Assembly (NCBI GenBank): GCA_902779355.1
Contig: CACZBF010000005.1
Span: 62,001-126,000 of the forward strand
Length of the DNA: 64,000 nt
From: an uncultured Lachnospiraceae bacterium
GTDB lineage: Bacteria; Bacillota; Clostridia; Lachnospirales; Lachnospiraceae
Direction: 5' to 3'
Made by a program: the position numbers and the translations under genes. This document shows, in pieces, positions 1 through 8,775 of the stretch. The notes under the pieces are model-generated. The model had not been told where the DNA came from, did not search any database, and saw only the letters and a list, made by a program, of their open reading frames with translations. The first letter of the stretch is position 1. Each line of letters starts with the position of its first letter.

Positions 1-2
1 AT

Positions 3-701
3 GTCTCGGATCAGGAGATGTTTGAAAAGCTCATCGAACTGTATGAGGCGAAGGGAGAGAATGAAAAGCTGTTCCTGTTTGGCGTGACGATGCAGAATCA
101 CGGTGGATATAAAGACACCTATGAGGGATTTGAGACCGATACCGTGATGACGAACGGCAATTATCCGGATGTGGATCAATACCTGTCAGTCGCGCATCAG
201 ACGGATCTCGCAGTGCAGAATCTGATCGAATATTTTGAAAACGTGGATGATAAGGTTGTGATCTGCTTTTTCGGGGATCATCAGCCGAGCCTGCAGGAGG
301 CGTTTTACCGCCAGCTCAATGGATACGGTCTTTCCGGAATGGCGCTGGATGAGATGCAGAACCTGTTCAAGGTGCCGTTCTTCATCTGGACCAATTATGA
401 TTCTGAGACCGAGACAGTGGATTGCACCTCGCTGGATTTTCTGTCTTCCATGACATTACAAAAGGCGGGGCTTCCGCTCCCGCCATACAGTCAGTTTTTA
501 CTTGATCTGGAGAAAGAGATCCCTGCGGTGAACAGCAGGGGGTATTATTCCAAGACACAGGGCGGCTTTCAGAACTTTGCCAACGCCGCCGGTGAGGAAG
601 CCAAATGGCTGTCCGATTACAGGATTCTCCAATATAACGAGATGTTTGACCGGTTTCACCGGAGTCAGGTATTCTTCGGACAGTACTTAAGGGGCGAGTA
701 G
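3..701 (+). CDS. LTA-synthase-like sulfatase-fold transferase, C-terminal part
   Basis: The frame is open to the left edge of the window, so the gene starts outside it. The visible 230 or so residues contain the motif GVTMQNHGGY followed by FFGDHQPS, the metal-binding end of the alkaline phosphatase/sulfatase superfamily as seen in LtaS-like phosphoglycerol transferases. Family members act outside the membrane on glycerol-phosphate or phosphoethanolamine head groups, and the missing N-terminus would carry the membrane helices. It converges on the next gene. A surface-polymer role fits the glycan genes further on, but the exact substrate cannot be read here. Confidence 0.75.
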   Translation, partial: VSDQEMFEKLIELYEAKGENEKLFLFGVTMQNHGGYKDTYEGFETDTVMTNGNYPDVDQYLSVAHQTDLAVQNLIEYFENVDDKVVICFFGDHQPSLQEAFYRQLNGYGLSGMALDEMQNLFKVPFFIWTNYDSETETVDCTSLDFLSSMTLQKAGLPLPPYSQFLLDLEKEIPAVNSRGYYSKTQGGFQNFANAAGEEAKWLSDYRILQYNEMFDRFHRSQVFFGQYLRGE

Positions 702-716
702 TAAGCGACGGAGTCG

Positions 717-1250
717 TTAAGCCTCCACATCCAGAATGCTTCCGGAAACGCTGCTGCGGTTGGACAGTGTTGTGGCGTATTTCTTCAGCTTTTTCATAAA
801 TTCGCTGTCCTTGGAAAAGATTTTTTTGACACGCTCGGGGTTGGATTTTTTGAGCTTGTCCTCATCAACCGAGAGTTTTCCGCTCTCTTTGATGGTGATC
901 CCGACCATTTCCAGCTCCTGCTGCTGTTTTTTGGAAAGCCCCTTGATGGATTTGCGGAGCGATGCGATCTCATGGGCTTCTGTGGATCCGCTGGAATCCA
1001 TGACATTATTATAAGTAGAAGAGAACGCCTTGATCGCGTGGAAGATCTGTTTTCCGGAAGCAAGGTCGTTCTCAAAGATGCCGCTGAATGTGTCAATGGC
1101 ACGATGCAGGGCATTGCTGTCGGAGGAGATCAACGTGCTCTTTGGGAAGCTGGACCGGTTTTCGGAGATCCTGGCCGATTCGTTTCCTTTATAAAAGAAG
1201 CGATAGAATTGTGCTTCACTGTAATTACTGATAGAAGAGTTGACCTTCAT
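717..1250 (-). CDS. FliD C-terminus-like protein, function unknown
   Basis: This 177-residue protein starts at an ATG with GGAGGTG seven bases upstream; the longer open frame up to 1328 has no such signal. It has no signal peptide or membrane helix. The second half (LSVDEDKLKKSNPERVKKIF, preceded by MVGITIKESG) resembles the end of the FliD cap-protein C-terminal domain. The rest of FliD, including the export signal and variable domains, is absent. It is divergent from flgM and next to sigma-D promoters, so a flagellar or secretion link is plausible. It may be a detached FliD_C-type domain that became a separate small protein; the function is inferred only. Confidence 0.6.
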   Translation of the reverse strand: MKVNSSISNYSEAQFYRFFYKGNESARISENRSSFPKSTLISSDSNALHRAIDTFSGIFENDLASGKQIFHAIKAFSSTYNNVMDSSGSTEAHEIASLRKSIKGLSKKQQQELEMVGITIKESGKLSVDEDKLKKSNPERVKKIFSKDSEFMKKLKKYATTLSNRSSVSGSILDVEA

Positions 1251-1280
1251 AAAAAACACCTCCGAACTGTACGAAAGTAC

Positions 1281-1316
1281 TAAACTATGTAAAACAATTT
1301 CCGATATATATATCGG
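1281..1316 (+). promoter_or_regulatory. Candidate sigma-D promoter with palindromic -10
   Basis: TAAA (1281-1284), 15 bp, then TCCGATAT (1300-1307) fits the sigma-D consensus on the plus strand. The -10 lies in a perfect 16 bp palindrome (1301-1316), so a second CCGATAT faces the minus-strand gene at 1250. No good minus-strand -35 was found at the right distance. It would be a distal promoter for flgM. Confidence 0.5.
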
Positions 1317-1385
1317 TAGGGGAAACAAAAACGGATAGTTCTAATCCTATTTTCTGTTTTTCCGAAAAAAATTTCAAGTACGGTG

Positions 1386-1412
1386 TTAACTTATTCTTTT
1401 TTCGTCCGATAT
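1386..1412 (+). promoter_or_regulatory. Sigma-D (sigma-28 type) promoter of the flgM operon
   Basis: TTAA (1386-1389), exactly 15 bp, then TCCGATAT (1405-1412). It lies 53 bp before the flgM start and matches the spacing and -10 of four other promoters in the window. Confidence 0.75.
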
Positions 1413-1465
1413 AAGAGATAGAACATATCAGACGGAAAGGATGCCGTCGGGAAGGAGTCACTGTT

Positions 1466-1747
1466 ATGCGTATTGAAACACTCAATCAGGTCGCCGGACT
1501 CTACAAATTAAATAAACCGGCAAAGACCACCAACACAACCGGGGTTGCAGCTGGCCGTGATCAGGTTCAGATCTCCCGCGTTGGAAAGGATTATCAGATC
1601 GCAAAGCAGGCAGTCGCAGATGCTTCGGATGTCAGGGAAGACAAAGTCGCGGATCTCAAAGCGAAAATTGCAGCAGGCACCTATCAAGTGAGCACAGATG
1701 ACTTTGCCAGCAAACTGTTGGAGAAGTACAACGCTCTGCAGGCTTAA
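1466..1747 (+). CDS. flgM: Anti-sigma-28 factor FlgM
   Basis: This 93-residue protein has the FlgM layout: a short disordered N-terminus (MRIETLNQV, then KPAKTTNTTG), a DQVQISRVGKDYQ segment, and a helical C-terminus with VADLKAKIAAGTYQVSTDDFASKLL, the sigma-binding part. It keeps sigma-D inactive until the hook is complete and FlgM is exported. The start has GAAGGAG upstream. It is the first gene of the operon flgM-flgN-flgK-flgK2-flgL-fliW-csrA and is itself behind sigma-D promoters, giving the usual feedback. Confidence 0.92.
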   Translation: MRIETLNQVAGLYKLNKPAKTTNTTGVAAGRDQVQISRVGKDYQIAKQAVADASDVREDKVADLKAKIAAGTYQVSTDDFASKLLEKYNALQA

Positions 1748-1760
1748 GTAGGGGGTTCTC

Positions 1761-2273
1761 GTGGCCAGTTTAATGGATAATCTCCTCGATGTTCTGAATG
1801 AGGAAGAAAGTCAGTATCGTGAGCTGATCAATCTCTCAAATGAAAAGAAAGACGTTCTGATCCATGCAGATATCGGACGTCTCCAGCAGATCACGGAGGC
1901 TGAACAGAACATCACAGACGATCTGCACAACCTGGAAGCCAAGAGGCGAAGCATTGTTTCGGATATGGCGGTTGTGCTGCGGCGTGACGAAGGAGAACTG
2001 ACGGTTGAGAAGATGATCGAGATTCTCGATAAACAACCGGAAGAGAAAGAAAAACTGGCAGAGGTGCGCAAGCGCTTGAGAAACACCCTGGATGAGATGA
2101 TCCGGGTCAACACCCAGAATCAGATTTTGATCAAGCAGGCCATGGAGATGGTTGAGTTTGACCTTACTCTGTTCCGGAGCATGCGACAGGCACCGGAGAC
2201 CGCCAATTACGGAAGAGATGCGGAAAACACCGGAGATCTTCTCGGAAGAAGCGGATTTGATGCCAAGCAGTAG
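1761..2273 (+). CDS. flgN: FlgN-family flagellar export chaperone
   Basis: This 170-residue, all-helical, acidic protein (DNLLDVLNEEESQYRELINL at the start, repeated coiled-coil heptads to about residue 140) fits the FlgN family, cytoplasmic chaperones that hold FlgK and FlgL before export. The GTG start has GTAGGGGG five to ten bases upstream; an ATG four codons later is the alternative. The position between flgM and flgK is the standard one. The last 25 residues are low in order and variable. Confidence 0.85.
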   Translation: MASLMDNLLDVLNEEESQYRELINLSNEKKDVLIHADIGRLQQITEAEQNITDDLHNLEAKRRSIVSDMAVVLRRDEGELTVEKMIEILDKQPEEKEKLAEVRKRLRNTLDEMIRVNTQNQILIKQAMEMVEFDLTLFRSMRQAPETANYGRDAENTGDLLGRSGFDAKQ

Positions 2274-2318
2274 CACCCCAAACAACTTGCCGGGTGCATT
2301 CGAATAGGAGTAGAAACC

Positions 2319-4160
2319 ATGGCAAACAGTATGGGAAGCCTCTACATCGGGGCTGAAGGCGTCAGACAGAGTCAGAACGCAATCAATACAACCGCAAACA
2401 ACCTGTCCAACTTGGGTTCGGCGGGTTATGTGCGGCAGTCGGTCCTCTTTTCGGATCGGAATTATATCACGTTTGGTTATGCATCTATCAGCGACCAGCA
2501 GGCAGGACTTGGTGTGTCGATCGGGGATGTGGTGCATGCACGTGATATTTTTTTGGACAAATCCTACCGTCAGGAAGGCGGACGGGAGGCGTTTTACGAC
2601 AGCTATCATGAGGCGATCGACGAGATCCAGACCTTTTTCCAGGAAATGGAAGGCACACAGTATCAGGAAGCGATCAACAATTTCTGGACCGCGATCCAGA
2701 CGCTTTCTAATTCTCCGGCGGATACCGTCAATCAGAATCTTGTGCTGCAGAAAGCAAATCTATTTCTGAGCAGAAGCAAGGCTGTGATGGATGGTCTGGA
2801 GAGCTATCAGAACAATATCAATGTCCAGATCGACAATCAGATCAACCGGGTCAACGAGATCGGAAAGCGTCTGGTGGAATTAAACCTGGCCATTCAAAAA
2901 ATCGAGGCCGGCGGCGTAGAAACTGCGATGACCATGCGGGATGAGCGGGATCTTCTGCTTGATGAACTATCCACTCTTGGCCGGATCGATTATAAAGAGA
3001 CAGCAGAAAATTATGTGAAGGTCAGCTTTGAGGGGATTCCTTTCGTAGGTATGACCGATTATCACGAGATGGGAAAGCGTGTGGACAAAAACACAGGCTT
3101 TGTAACGCCGTTCTGGCCCTATCTTTCCTCCGGTTACGATAAAGAAACCGATACCTATCAGAGTTACAAAGATGTCTTTAATTATGATGTGGAGATTTCT
3201 TCGTCCTTAAATTCGGATATTGGCTCCCTGAAATCTCTGATCCTGGCAAGAGGAAGCTTCAACGCCAACTACAGCGACCTCGACTATGTGAAGCGGGATG
3301 AGAAGGGGCAGGTATTGGAGCCGGATCTTTGGAAAGAGATTGCACTTTCCGAGGATGATACCGCAGCGGAACGCGATGAGAAAAAGCGGATCTACTCGCG
3401 TGGTATTGGCGCCAGCTGCATGATGAATACTGAAGCGGAGATTGACCGGTTCTTCCATGAAGTTGTGACGCGGATCAACGATGCTTTTTGCCCGAATACA
3501 GATGCAAGAGCATTAGGGATTACGGAAGGTACGGTGCTTTATGATGCAGACGGAAGAAGCGTGGCAGTTGTAGATTCCAATACGCATTTTCTGGACCAGG
3601 ACAACTGCTATGTCGGATCCGACGGACAGCTTCCGCCGCAGGAGATCTTCGTGCGGAAGGGATGTGAGCGTTATACAAAGGTGAATGACGGCGCCGGCCA
3701 TGAATACTGGCTCTATAACGAAGAAGACCTGACTGATGAAGCCAAGATGTATACCACCAACAGTGTTTCTATTAATCAGAAGCTGACGATGCAGCCGTCT
3801 CTGCTTCCCAGCTATCTGCAGAACGGAGAAGTGGCACAGCCGCTTCGGGATAAACTGGCTGATATCTGGGCAAGCGATACCATGACGCTCAATCAGCTTG
3901 ATACAGAGGAGTGTACCTTCAAAGAGTTTTATAACAAGCTGATCAGTGATCTGGCTTCGACGGGTTCTGTGTACCAGACCATGGCGACGAGCCTGGCCGG
4001 GACGACAGAGTCCATTGACAATCAGAGACAGCAGGTGATCGGTGTTTCCTCAGACGAGGAACTGCAGAGCCTGATTAAGTACCAGAACGCATACAACGCA
4101 TCCAGCCGTTTTATGAATGTCATCAGCGAGATGATGGAAACCATCATCAACCGGCTGTAA
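2319..4160 (+). CDS. flgK: Flagellar hook-associated protein FlgK (HAP1), copy 1
   Basis: This 613-residue protein has the N-terminal Flg_bb_rod-type motif (AINTTANNLSNLGSAGYVRQ) and the matching C-terminal helix (LIKYQNAYNASSRFMNVISE), which pair as the D0/D1 coiled coil. FlgK forms the hook-filament junction and is exported by the flagellar type III system, so it has no Sec signal. GGAG lies upstream of the ATG. The middle (about 240-470) is variable. It is followed 15 bp later by a second FlgK-type gene, a duplication also discussed as a finding. Confidence 0.92.
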   Translation: MANSMGSLYIGAEGVRQSQNAINTTANNLSNLGSAGYVRQSVLFSDRNYITFGYASISDQQAGLGVSIGDVVHARDIFLDKSYRQEGGREAFYDSYHEAIDEIQTFFQEMEGTQYQEAINNFWTAIQTLSNSPADTVNQNLVLQKANLFLSRSKAVMDGLESYQNNINVQIDNQINRVNEIGKRLVELNLAIQKIEAGGVETAMTMRDERDLLLDELSTLGRIDYKETAENYVKVSFEGIPFVGMTDYHEMGKRVDKNTGFVTPFWPYLSSGYDKETDTYQSYKDVFNYDVEISSSLNSDIGSLKSLILARGSFNANYSDLDYVKRDEKGQVLEPDLWKEIALSEDDTAAERDEKKRIYSRGIGASCMMNTEAEIDRFFHEVVTRINDAFCPNTDARALGITEGTVLYDADGRSVAVVDSNTHFLDQDNCYVGSDGQLPPQEIFVRKGCERYTKVNDGAGHEYWLYNEEDLTDEAKMYTTNSVSINQKLTMQPSLLPSYLQNGEVAQPLRDKLADIWASDTMTLNQLDTEECTFKEFYNKLISDLASTGSVYQTMATSLAGTTESIDNQRQQVIGVSSDEELQSLIKYQNAYNASSRFMNVISEMMETIINRL

Positions 4161-4175
4161 TTTCAGGAGGAGCTT

Positions 4176-6098
4176 ATGCCATCTCAATTTTTCGGTCTGA
4201 CCATCGCGGGAAGCGGCATCAACGCCTATCAGACTTCCATTAACACCACGGCAAACAATATCTCAAACGTGCAGACGGAAGGTTATTCCAGACAGGTTAC
4301 CAACATGGAAGCCAACAGTCCGATGCGTGTCTACGCAAGATATGGTTCCGCCGGCACCGGCGTGGTCACCACCTCGATCAAGCAGGTAAGGAATGAGTAT
4401 TACGACACGAAATACTGGGAGAACCAGAACAGTGTCGGCTTTTATGATACCAAGCTTTACTTCATGACCCAGATCGAGGACTATTTCACGGATGATGATA
4501 TGACAACGGGGTTTATCAGCCTGTTGAATGAATACCAGAGCAATCTGGACAACGTGAAGGACGCTGACGGAAGCGAGACTTCCAGACAGGCCTTTATCAG
4601 CAGCGCCCAGAGTCTCGGCACGTTTTTCCATAACGTGAATCAGCAGCTTTCTTCGCTCCAGTCCAGCGTCAACGATCAGATCAAGACGACGGTGGAGAGC
4701 ATCAATTCCATCGCGGAAAAAATGGCGCTGCTCACGAAGCAGATCAATGTCATTGAAGTTCAGGGCGGCTACGCCAATGAGCTGAGAGACCAGAGAAATC
4801 TCCTTGCGGATCAGCTGAACGAGATCATTCCGGTGGAGATCCAGGAAGCACCCGTGAAAAACACGAATGACGAAGAGGTTTATCTCGGCGGAACGACGTA
4901 CAGAGTGAAGTTCATGGGTGTCAATCTGGTGGATAGTTATGATTACCGCACGATCGAGTGTGTCTCCAGAGATTATCCGAAGAACCAGAGCGATACGAAT
5001 GGTCTTTATGACCTGCGCTGGAAGGATACGGGCGTTTCCATCAATGCGGCAGGCGAAGGTATGAGCGGGACACTGCGCGCACTGTTCGATATGCGCGACG
5101 GTAACAACAATACCAACTTTACGGGATATCTGACCGAGGCGGTTAAGGGAGCGGACGGTCATGCAGAGGCAGTTTTTGCCACCGGTGATTTCAACCATGA
5201 GATGACTTCTGTCTACAATATGAATATGCCACAGCATGGCTACATCACGATCAACAACGTCGATTATGAATATGACGGCTTCAGTTATGATACCGAGTTC
5301 GTGGAGAAGCCGCAGGCTGACGGATCAGTGCTTTATGAGGAAGTCGTGACCGGATATCGGTTTCACATGGTAGACGCCACCAAAGACGCGTTAGACAAAG
5401 GGATCGGTAAATACAGCCACATCGGTGAGACGATTGACAACATGGGCATTCCCTATTACATGAACCAGATGAATTCGTTCCTGCGTTCCTTCGCGCAGAA
5501 GTTCAATACGATCGAAGAGTCCGGCGTGGATATGGACGGCAATGCGATGGGCGCATTCTTCGTTGCGAACAGTAAGGTTGACGGTGTGGAGTATGATTTC
5601 TCACTGTATTCAACGGCTTTGAAGGATTACTTGGATAACGGGACAGTTTCACACTCTTATACGATCGGTGGAGGCAATTCTACCTATTATAATCTGACGG
5701 CGGAGAATTTTGATGTCGCTTATGAAAGTGCTCATAATCCGCGGCGGTTTGCAACTGCGGAAAGCATTATCGACGGCGTAGAGAAGGGTGATCTGATGGA
5801 CCGCCTGAAAGGATTGTACGGAGACGTGGAGATTTACCGCGGCTGCAAGGCAAAGGACTTTCTGCAATGCATGTATGATGATGTAGCGGTGGATAAGGAA
5901 GAGACGAGCACGTTCCTCGAGAACTACAAGAGTATCGGCAATTCCATCCAGACCCAGCGGGACAGCGTCTCGGGCGTGGATCAGGATGAAGAGGCCCTTT
6001 CCCTCATCAAATTCCAAAATGCATACAATCTCAACTCTAAGGTTATTCAGGTTTTGACCGAAATATATGATAGATTGATACTGGAAACCGGAGTATAA
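4176..6098 (+). CDS. flgK: FlgK-type hook-associated protein, copy 2
   Basis: This 640-residue paralogue of the preceding gene starts MPSQFFGLTIAGSGINAYQ, then SINTTANNISNVQTEGYSRQ, and ends with LIKFQNAYNLNSKVIQVLTE, the same terminal motifs as FlgK. CAGGAGGAG precedes the ATG. The central domain differs strongly from copy 1, with a glycine-rich and tyrosine-rich stretch around 330-500. Both copies keep intact termini, so both could be exported. It may form a second junction ring, or the two may be used with different flagellins; the sequence does not decide this. Confidence 0.88.
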   Translation: MPSQFFGLTIAGSGINAYQTSINTTANNISNVQTEGYSRQVTNMEANSPMRVYARYGSAGTGVVTTSIKQVRNEYYDTKYWENQNSVGFYDTKLYFMTQIEDYFTDDDMTTGFISLLNEYQSNLDNVKDADGSETSRQAFISSAQSLGTFFHNVNQQLSSLQSSVNDQIKTTVESINSIAEKMALLTKQINVIEVQGGYANELRDQRNLLADQLNEIIPVEIQEAPVKNTNDEEVYLGGTTYRVKFMGVNLVDSYDYRTIECVSRDYPKNQSDTNGLYDLRWKDTGVSINAAGEGMSGTLRALFDMRDGNNNTNFTGYLTEAVKGADGHAEAVFATGDFNHEMTSVYNMNMPQHGYITINNVDYEYDGFSYDTEFVEKPQADGSVLYEEVVTGYRFHMVDATKDALDKGIGKYSHIGETIDNMGIPYYMNQMNSFLRSFAQKFNTIEESGVDMDGNAMGAFFVANSKVDGVEYDFSLYSTALKDYLDNGTVSHSYTIGGGNSTYYNLTAENFDVAYESAHNPRRFATAESIIDGVEKGDLMDRLKGLYGDVEIYRGCKAKDFLQCMYDDVAVDKEETSTFLENYKSIGNSIQTQRDSVSGVDQDEEALSLIKFQNAYNLNSKVIQVLTEIYDRLILETGV

Positions 6099-6108
6099 GG
6101 TGATTTGA

Positions 6109-6239
6109 GAGCCAAAAGTCACATGTCACGAAGTGACATTGTGACCTTTGTGTGGAGAGATGTTCTGACACGCTAGCGTGTCAAGACGCCTTCCCACACA
6201 AAGTACACATGCGTGTTCCACGCATGGCACTTTTGGCTC
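6109..6239. repeat. Cloverleaf-shaped palindromic element, copy 1
   Basis: The outer arms GAGCCAAAAGT (6109-6119) and ACTTTTGGCTC (6229-6239) close a four-way structure. Arm 1 is ATGTCAC-GAA-GTGACAT (6123-6139). The long central arm has base CTTTGTGTGG/CCACACAAAG (6146-6155 with 6194-6203) and tip TGACACGCTAGCGTGTCA (6166-6183). Arm 3 is ATGCGTG-TTC-CACGCAT (6209-6225). It sits inside the operon between flgK2 and flgL. A second copy lies at 12711-12840, with changes that preserve pairing. Confidence 0.9.
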
Positions 6240-6269
6240 GCAGATCACAACAAGAAACGGAGGGCTTCT

Positions 6270-7880
6270 ATGCGAATTACGAACAACGTGATCATGCGCA
6301 ATACCAAGACGAATATCAATGGTAACAAGATCAACGTGAATGAAAAGAATAACCAGATGTCCAGTCAGAAAAAGATCGATCGTCCGTCCGATGATCCCGT
6401 GATCGCGGTACGGGCGCTTCGTTTGCGCAGCAACCTTAGCGAACTGAAGCAGTATTTAAAGACCAACATCGAAGAAGCAGAGTCCTGGATGAACATCACG
6501 GACACAGCGCTTTACAATATGCGCGGGATCATGAACGATATGCATACACTCTGCGACCATGCGGCCAACGATACGTTGAATCAGGATGACCGCAAAACGA
6601 TCCTTGCCCAGCTTCGCCAGAATCAGGAGCAGATCTATGCCGAAGGGAATGCGGATTATGCGGGACGTACCGTGTTTACCGGGTGGAAGACCGATACGAC
6701 ACTGACGTATTCCATGGATAAGCCGGAGGAGCACTATACGATCACACAGCCTCTCTCCTTTGCGGATCTCGAAGAAGAAGCATATAACTACAACATGGTC
6801 AGCAATGAGGATATTGTCAACTTCCGTACGAAAGCAGGCGATGTGTCAGATCCGAACAATGCACCAGGAAGCAAAACGTTGGAACGGATTCGACTGGCGT
6901 ATGATCAAATAGGATTGGCCGCAGATACAGGGGCAGACCCCAGCGGAAGGACGCCGATCCAGCCTGGCGACTGCAAGATCCAGTGGGCAAAAGGTGACGG
7001 TTCGCTTGGCGGCACGATCACTTATACGACGACCACCACCAAAGCTATGGAAGCGGCTGACTATGTGATCGGTGACGATGACTGTGTACTCAATACCGAT
7101 ACAGGAGAGCTGTATTTCGGGAAAAATCTTGCGGAAACGTTAAAAGAAAACCAGGCACAGTTCACGTTTACTTATGACAAAACCGGATTTGAAAAAGGCG
7201 ACCTGACGCCGGAGAATTATTTCAACTGTACAAATTGGTCGAAAGGTGACGCCAGCGATTGGGATCGTTATACCTATACGCATTATGAGGGTGGAGCCTG
7301 GGATGGCACTCCGCCAAGCTATACAACGCCGAAGTGGATCCACGAGGACATCAACTACACGGTGGCCACCAATCAGGAGATGGCGATCAACCTGGAAGCG
7401 AAAGATGTGCTTGACCAGAATCTGGATCGTGATATTTCTGCGCTTGCGGACATTGTTCAGGCTTCAATCGACGCACACAACAAGCTGGATAAGCTGACTG
7501 CGATGCAGAAACAGGATGCGTACGCATCTGAGGACGATCAGAAGAAGCTGGCAGCCATGATCGAAGTGGTCAGCCAGGAAGTGGACTATGCGGATAACAA
7601 GATGCGCGACGTGTTTACCCACTATGTTGGGAAGATGCAGGATTATCTGACGACGATGGATCTTGCGCGGACGGATCTCGGTTCTCTCGGACAGCGCTTA
7701 GATCTCACCAAAAACCGTGTGGAAAGCCAGTACACGACGGTGGATAAACTGAAAGCGGAAAACGAGGATGAGGATCTTTCCGATATCGTGATCGATTATC
7801 AGGCAGCCTATCTCGCTTATCAGGCTTCTCTGCAGGCGGCTGCAAAGGTGCAGGAGCAGACACTGCTGGATTACATTTAA
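6270..7880 (+). CDS. flgL: Flagellar hook-associated protein FlgL (HAP3)
   Basis: This 536-residue protein starts at the ATG with GGAGGG upstream; the longer open frame runs back into the palindromic element and is not used. MRITNNVIMRNTKTNINGN and the Q/K-rich segment with KKIDRPSDDPVIAVRALRLR are the flagellin-like FlgL N-terminus. The C-terminus (VIDYQAAYLAYQASLQAAAKV) is the matching helix. FlgL joins FlgK to the filament. It is longer than many FlgL proteins because of a variable insert at about 160-390. The 105 bases to fliW hold a weak TTGCAA-17-TATCAT promoter-like pair (not annotated) and the fliW leader. Confidence 0.9.
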   Translation: MRITNNVIMRNTKTNINGNKINVNEKNNQMSSQKKIDRPSDDPVIAVRALRLRSNLSELKQYLKTNIEEAESWMNITDTALYNMRGIMNDMHTLCDHAANDTLNQDDRKTILAQLRQNQEQIYAEGNADYAGRTVFTGWKTDTTLTYSMDKPEEHYTITQPLSFADLEEEAYNYNMVSNEDIVNFRTKAGDVSDPNNAPGSKTLERIRLAYDQIGLAADTGADPSGRTPIQPGDCKIQWAKGDGSLGGTITYTTTTTKAMEAADYVIGDDDCVLNTDTGELYFGKNLAETLKENQAQFTFTYDKTGFEKGDLTPENYFNCTNWSKGDASDWDRYTYTHYEGGAWDGTPPSYTTPKWIHEDINYTVATNQEMAINLEAKDVLDQNLDRDISALADIVQASIDAHNKLDKLTAMQKQDAYASEDDQKKLAAMIEVVSQEVDYADNKMRDVFTHYVGKMQDYLTTMDLARTDLGSLGQRLDLTKNRVESQYTTVDKLKAENEDEDLSDIVIDYQAAYLAYQASLQAAAKVQEQTLLDYI

Positions 7881-7962
7881 GCCCGTTGCAAAGACCACCT
7901 AAAACGATTATCATAAAAGGGTAACCAAAAACTTTCAATATAAAAGGGAAGGAGAGCAGGAC

Positions 7963-7989
7963 ATGAAGTTCTGCGGAAAATTGCTATGA
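7963..7989 (+). CDS. Eight-codon leader reading frame overlapping fliW
   Basis: An ATG with the strongest ribosome binding site nearby (GGAAGGAGAG) opens an eight-residue frame, MKFCGKLL, whose TGA overlaps the fliW ATG (ATGA). fliW has only a weak site of its own. Four GGA triplets lie within 7946-7977, the type of site CsrA binds. Translational coupling and CsrA control of fliW are inferred; there is no homology evidence. Confidence 0.4.
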   Translation: MKFCGKLL

Positions 7990-8453
7990 AAGCAGCACAT
8001 ACCAGACTCTTCGGTTATATGGAGATCGAAGACGAGAAGATCATCCACTTTGACAATGGGATCATCGGATTTCCGAATCTGAAGGATTTCACGCTGATCC
8101 AGGATGCGGAGGATGAGAAGAACGAGTCCAGCATCAACTGGCTTCAGTCCATGGATGAGCCGGATCTCGCGCTTCCGGTTATGGATCCTTTGGTGATCGA
8201 GCCGAATTATGATCCGATCGTGGAGGACGAGTTTCTGGAGCCCCTTGGTGAGATGACGCCGGAATCCACATTTGTACTGGTCACCGTGACCGTACCGGCG
8301 GACATCAAAGAGATCGCAGTCAATCTGAAGGCGCCGATCATCATCAATCTTGCCACCAACCGTGCAGGGCAGCTCATTGTGGAAAATGATTATCCGGTTC
8401 GTCATAAGATCTATGACCTGCTGAAAAATAATGACGAAAGGGCGGGTGAGTAG
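7986..8453 (+). CDS. fliW: Flagellar assembly factor FliW
   Basis: This 155-residue protein has the FliW core: FGYMEIEDEKIIHFDNGIIG and FPNLKDFTLIQ near the N-terminus, LPVMDPLVIEPNY in the middle and TVPADIKEIAVNLKAPIIIN towards the end. In Bacillus and Campylobacter FliW binds either flagellin or CsrA, and so relieves CsrA repression of flagellin translation when flagellin is exported. It is followed two bases later by csrA. The start codon is overlapped by an eight-codon leader frame, suggesting coupled translation. Confidence 0.93.
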   Translation: MKAAHTRLFGYMEIEDEKIIHFDNGIIGFPNLKDFTLIQDAEDEKNESSINWLQSMDEPDLALPVMDPLVIEPNYDPIVEDEFLEPLGEMTPESTFVLVTVTVPADIKEIAVNLKAPIIINLATNRAGQLIVENDYPVRHKIYDLLKNNDERAGE

Positions 8454-8455
8454 AG

Positions 8456-8674
8456 ATGTTAGCATTAACGAGAAAGAAAGGCGAAGCCCTGGTCATTAAC
8501 AATAATATAGAGGTAACAGTGCTTGAGATCCGTGGTGATCAGATCAAGCTCGGCATTGCGGCGCCCAAGGAAGTTCCGGTCTACCGCAAGGAAGTTTACC
8601 TCCAGATCCAGAAAGAGAACGAGGCAGCATTGAATGTTGGCGGTCTGGATGCCCTGAAGGGTCTTCTCAAGTAA
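8456..8674 (+). CDS. csrA: Carbon storage regulator CsrA
   Basis: This 72-residue protein begins MLALTRKKGEALVINNNIEV and continues with EIRGDQIKLGIAAPKEVPVYRKEV, the five-strand CsrA/RsmA fold with the RNA-contacting LTRKxGE and VxVYRxEV ends. CsrA dimers bind GGA motifs in hairpin loops and at Shine-Dalgarno sites. Flagellin leaders at 13117-13149 and 15652-15686 carry exactly such sites. It is the last gene of the flgM operon, with a terminator following, and is the partner of FliW. Confidence 0.95.
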   Translation: MLALTRKKGEALVINNNIEVTVLEIRGDQIKLGIAAPKEVPVYRKEVYLQIQKENEAALNVGGLDALKGLLK

Positions 8675-8689
8675 AAATAAGTACAGATT

Positions 8690-8726
8690 TCCCCGGAGAA
8701 AACGGTAAGTTTTTCCGGGGATTTTT
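8690..8726 (+). terminator. Intrinsic terminator after csrA
   Basis: CCCCGGAGAAAA (8691-8702) pairs with TTTTCCGGGG (8711-8720) and is followed by a T-run. It ends the flgM-csrA operon. Confidence 0.85.
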
Positions 8727-8775
8727 GTAAGAAAAGAATTTTTGTGAAAAATACAAATTTTTTTGTGGAAAACTA

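Noticed and set aside
1836-2609. Long minus-strand frame (257 codons) opposite flgN and flgK
   Set aside because: Shadow of real genes; Cys/His-rich composition, no start signal, no family resemblance.
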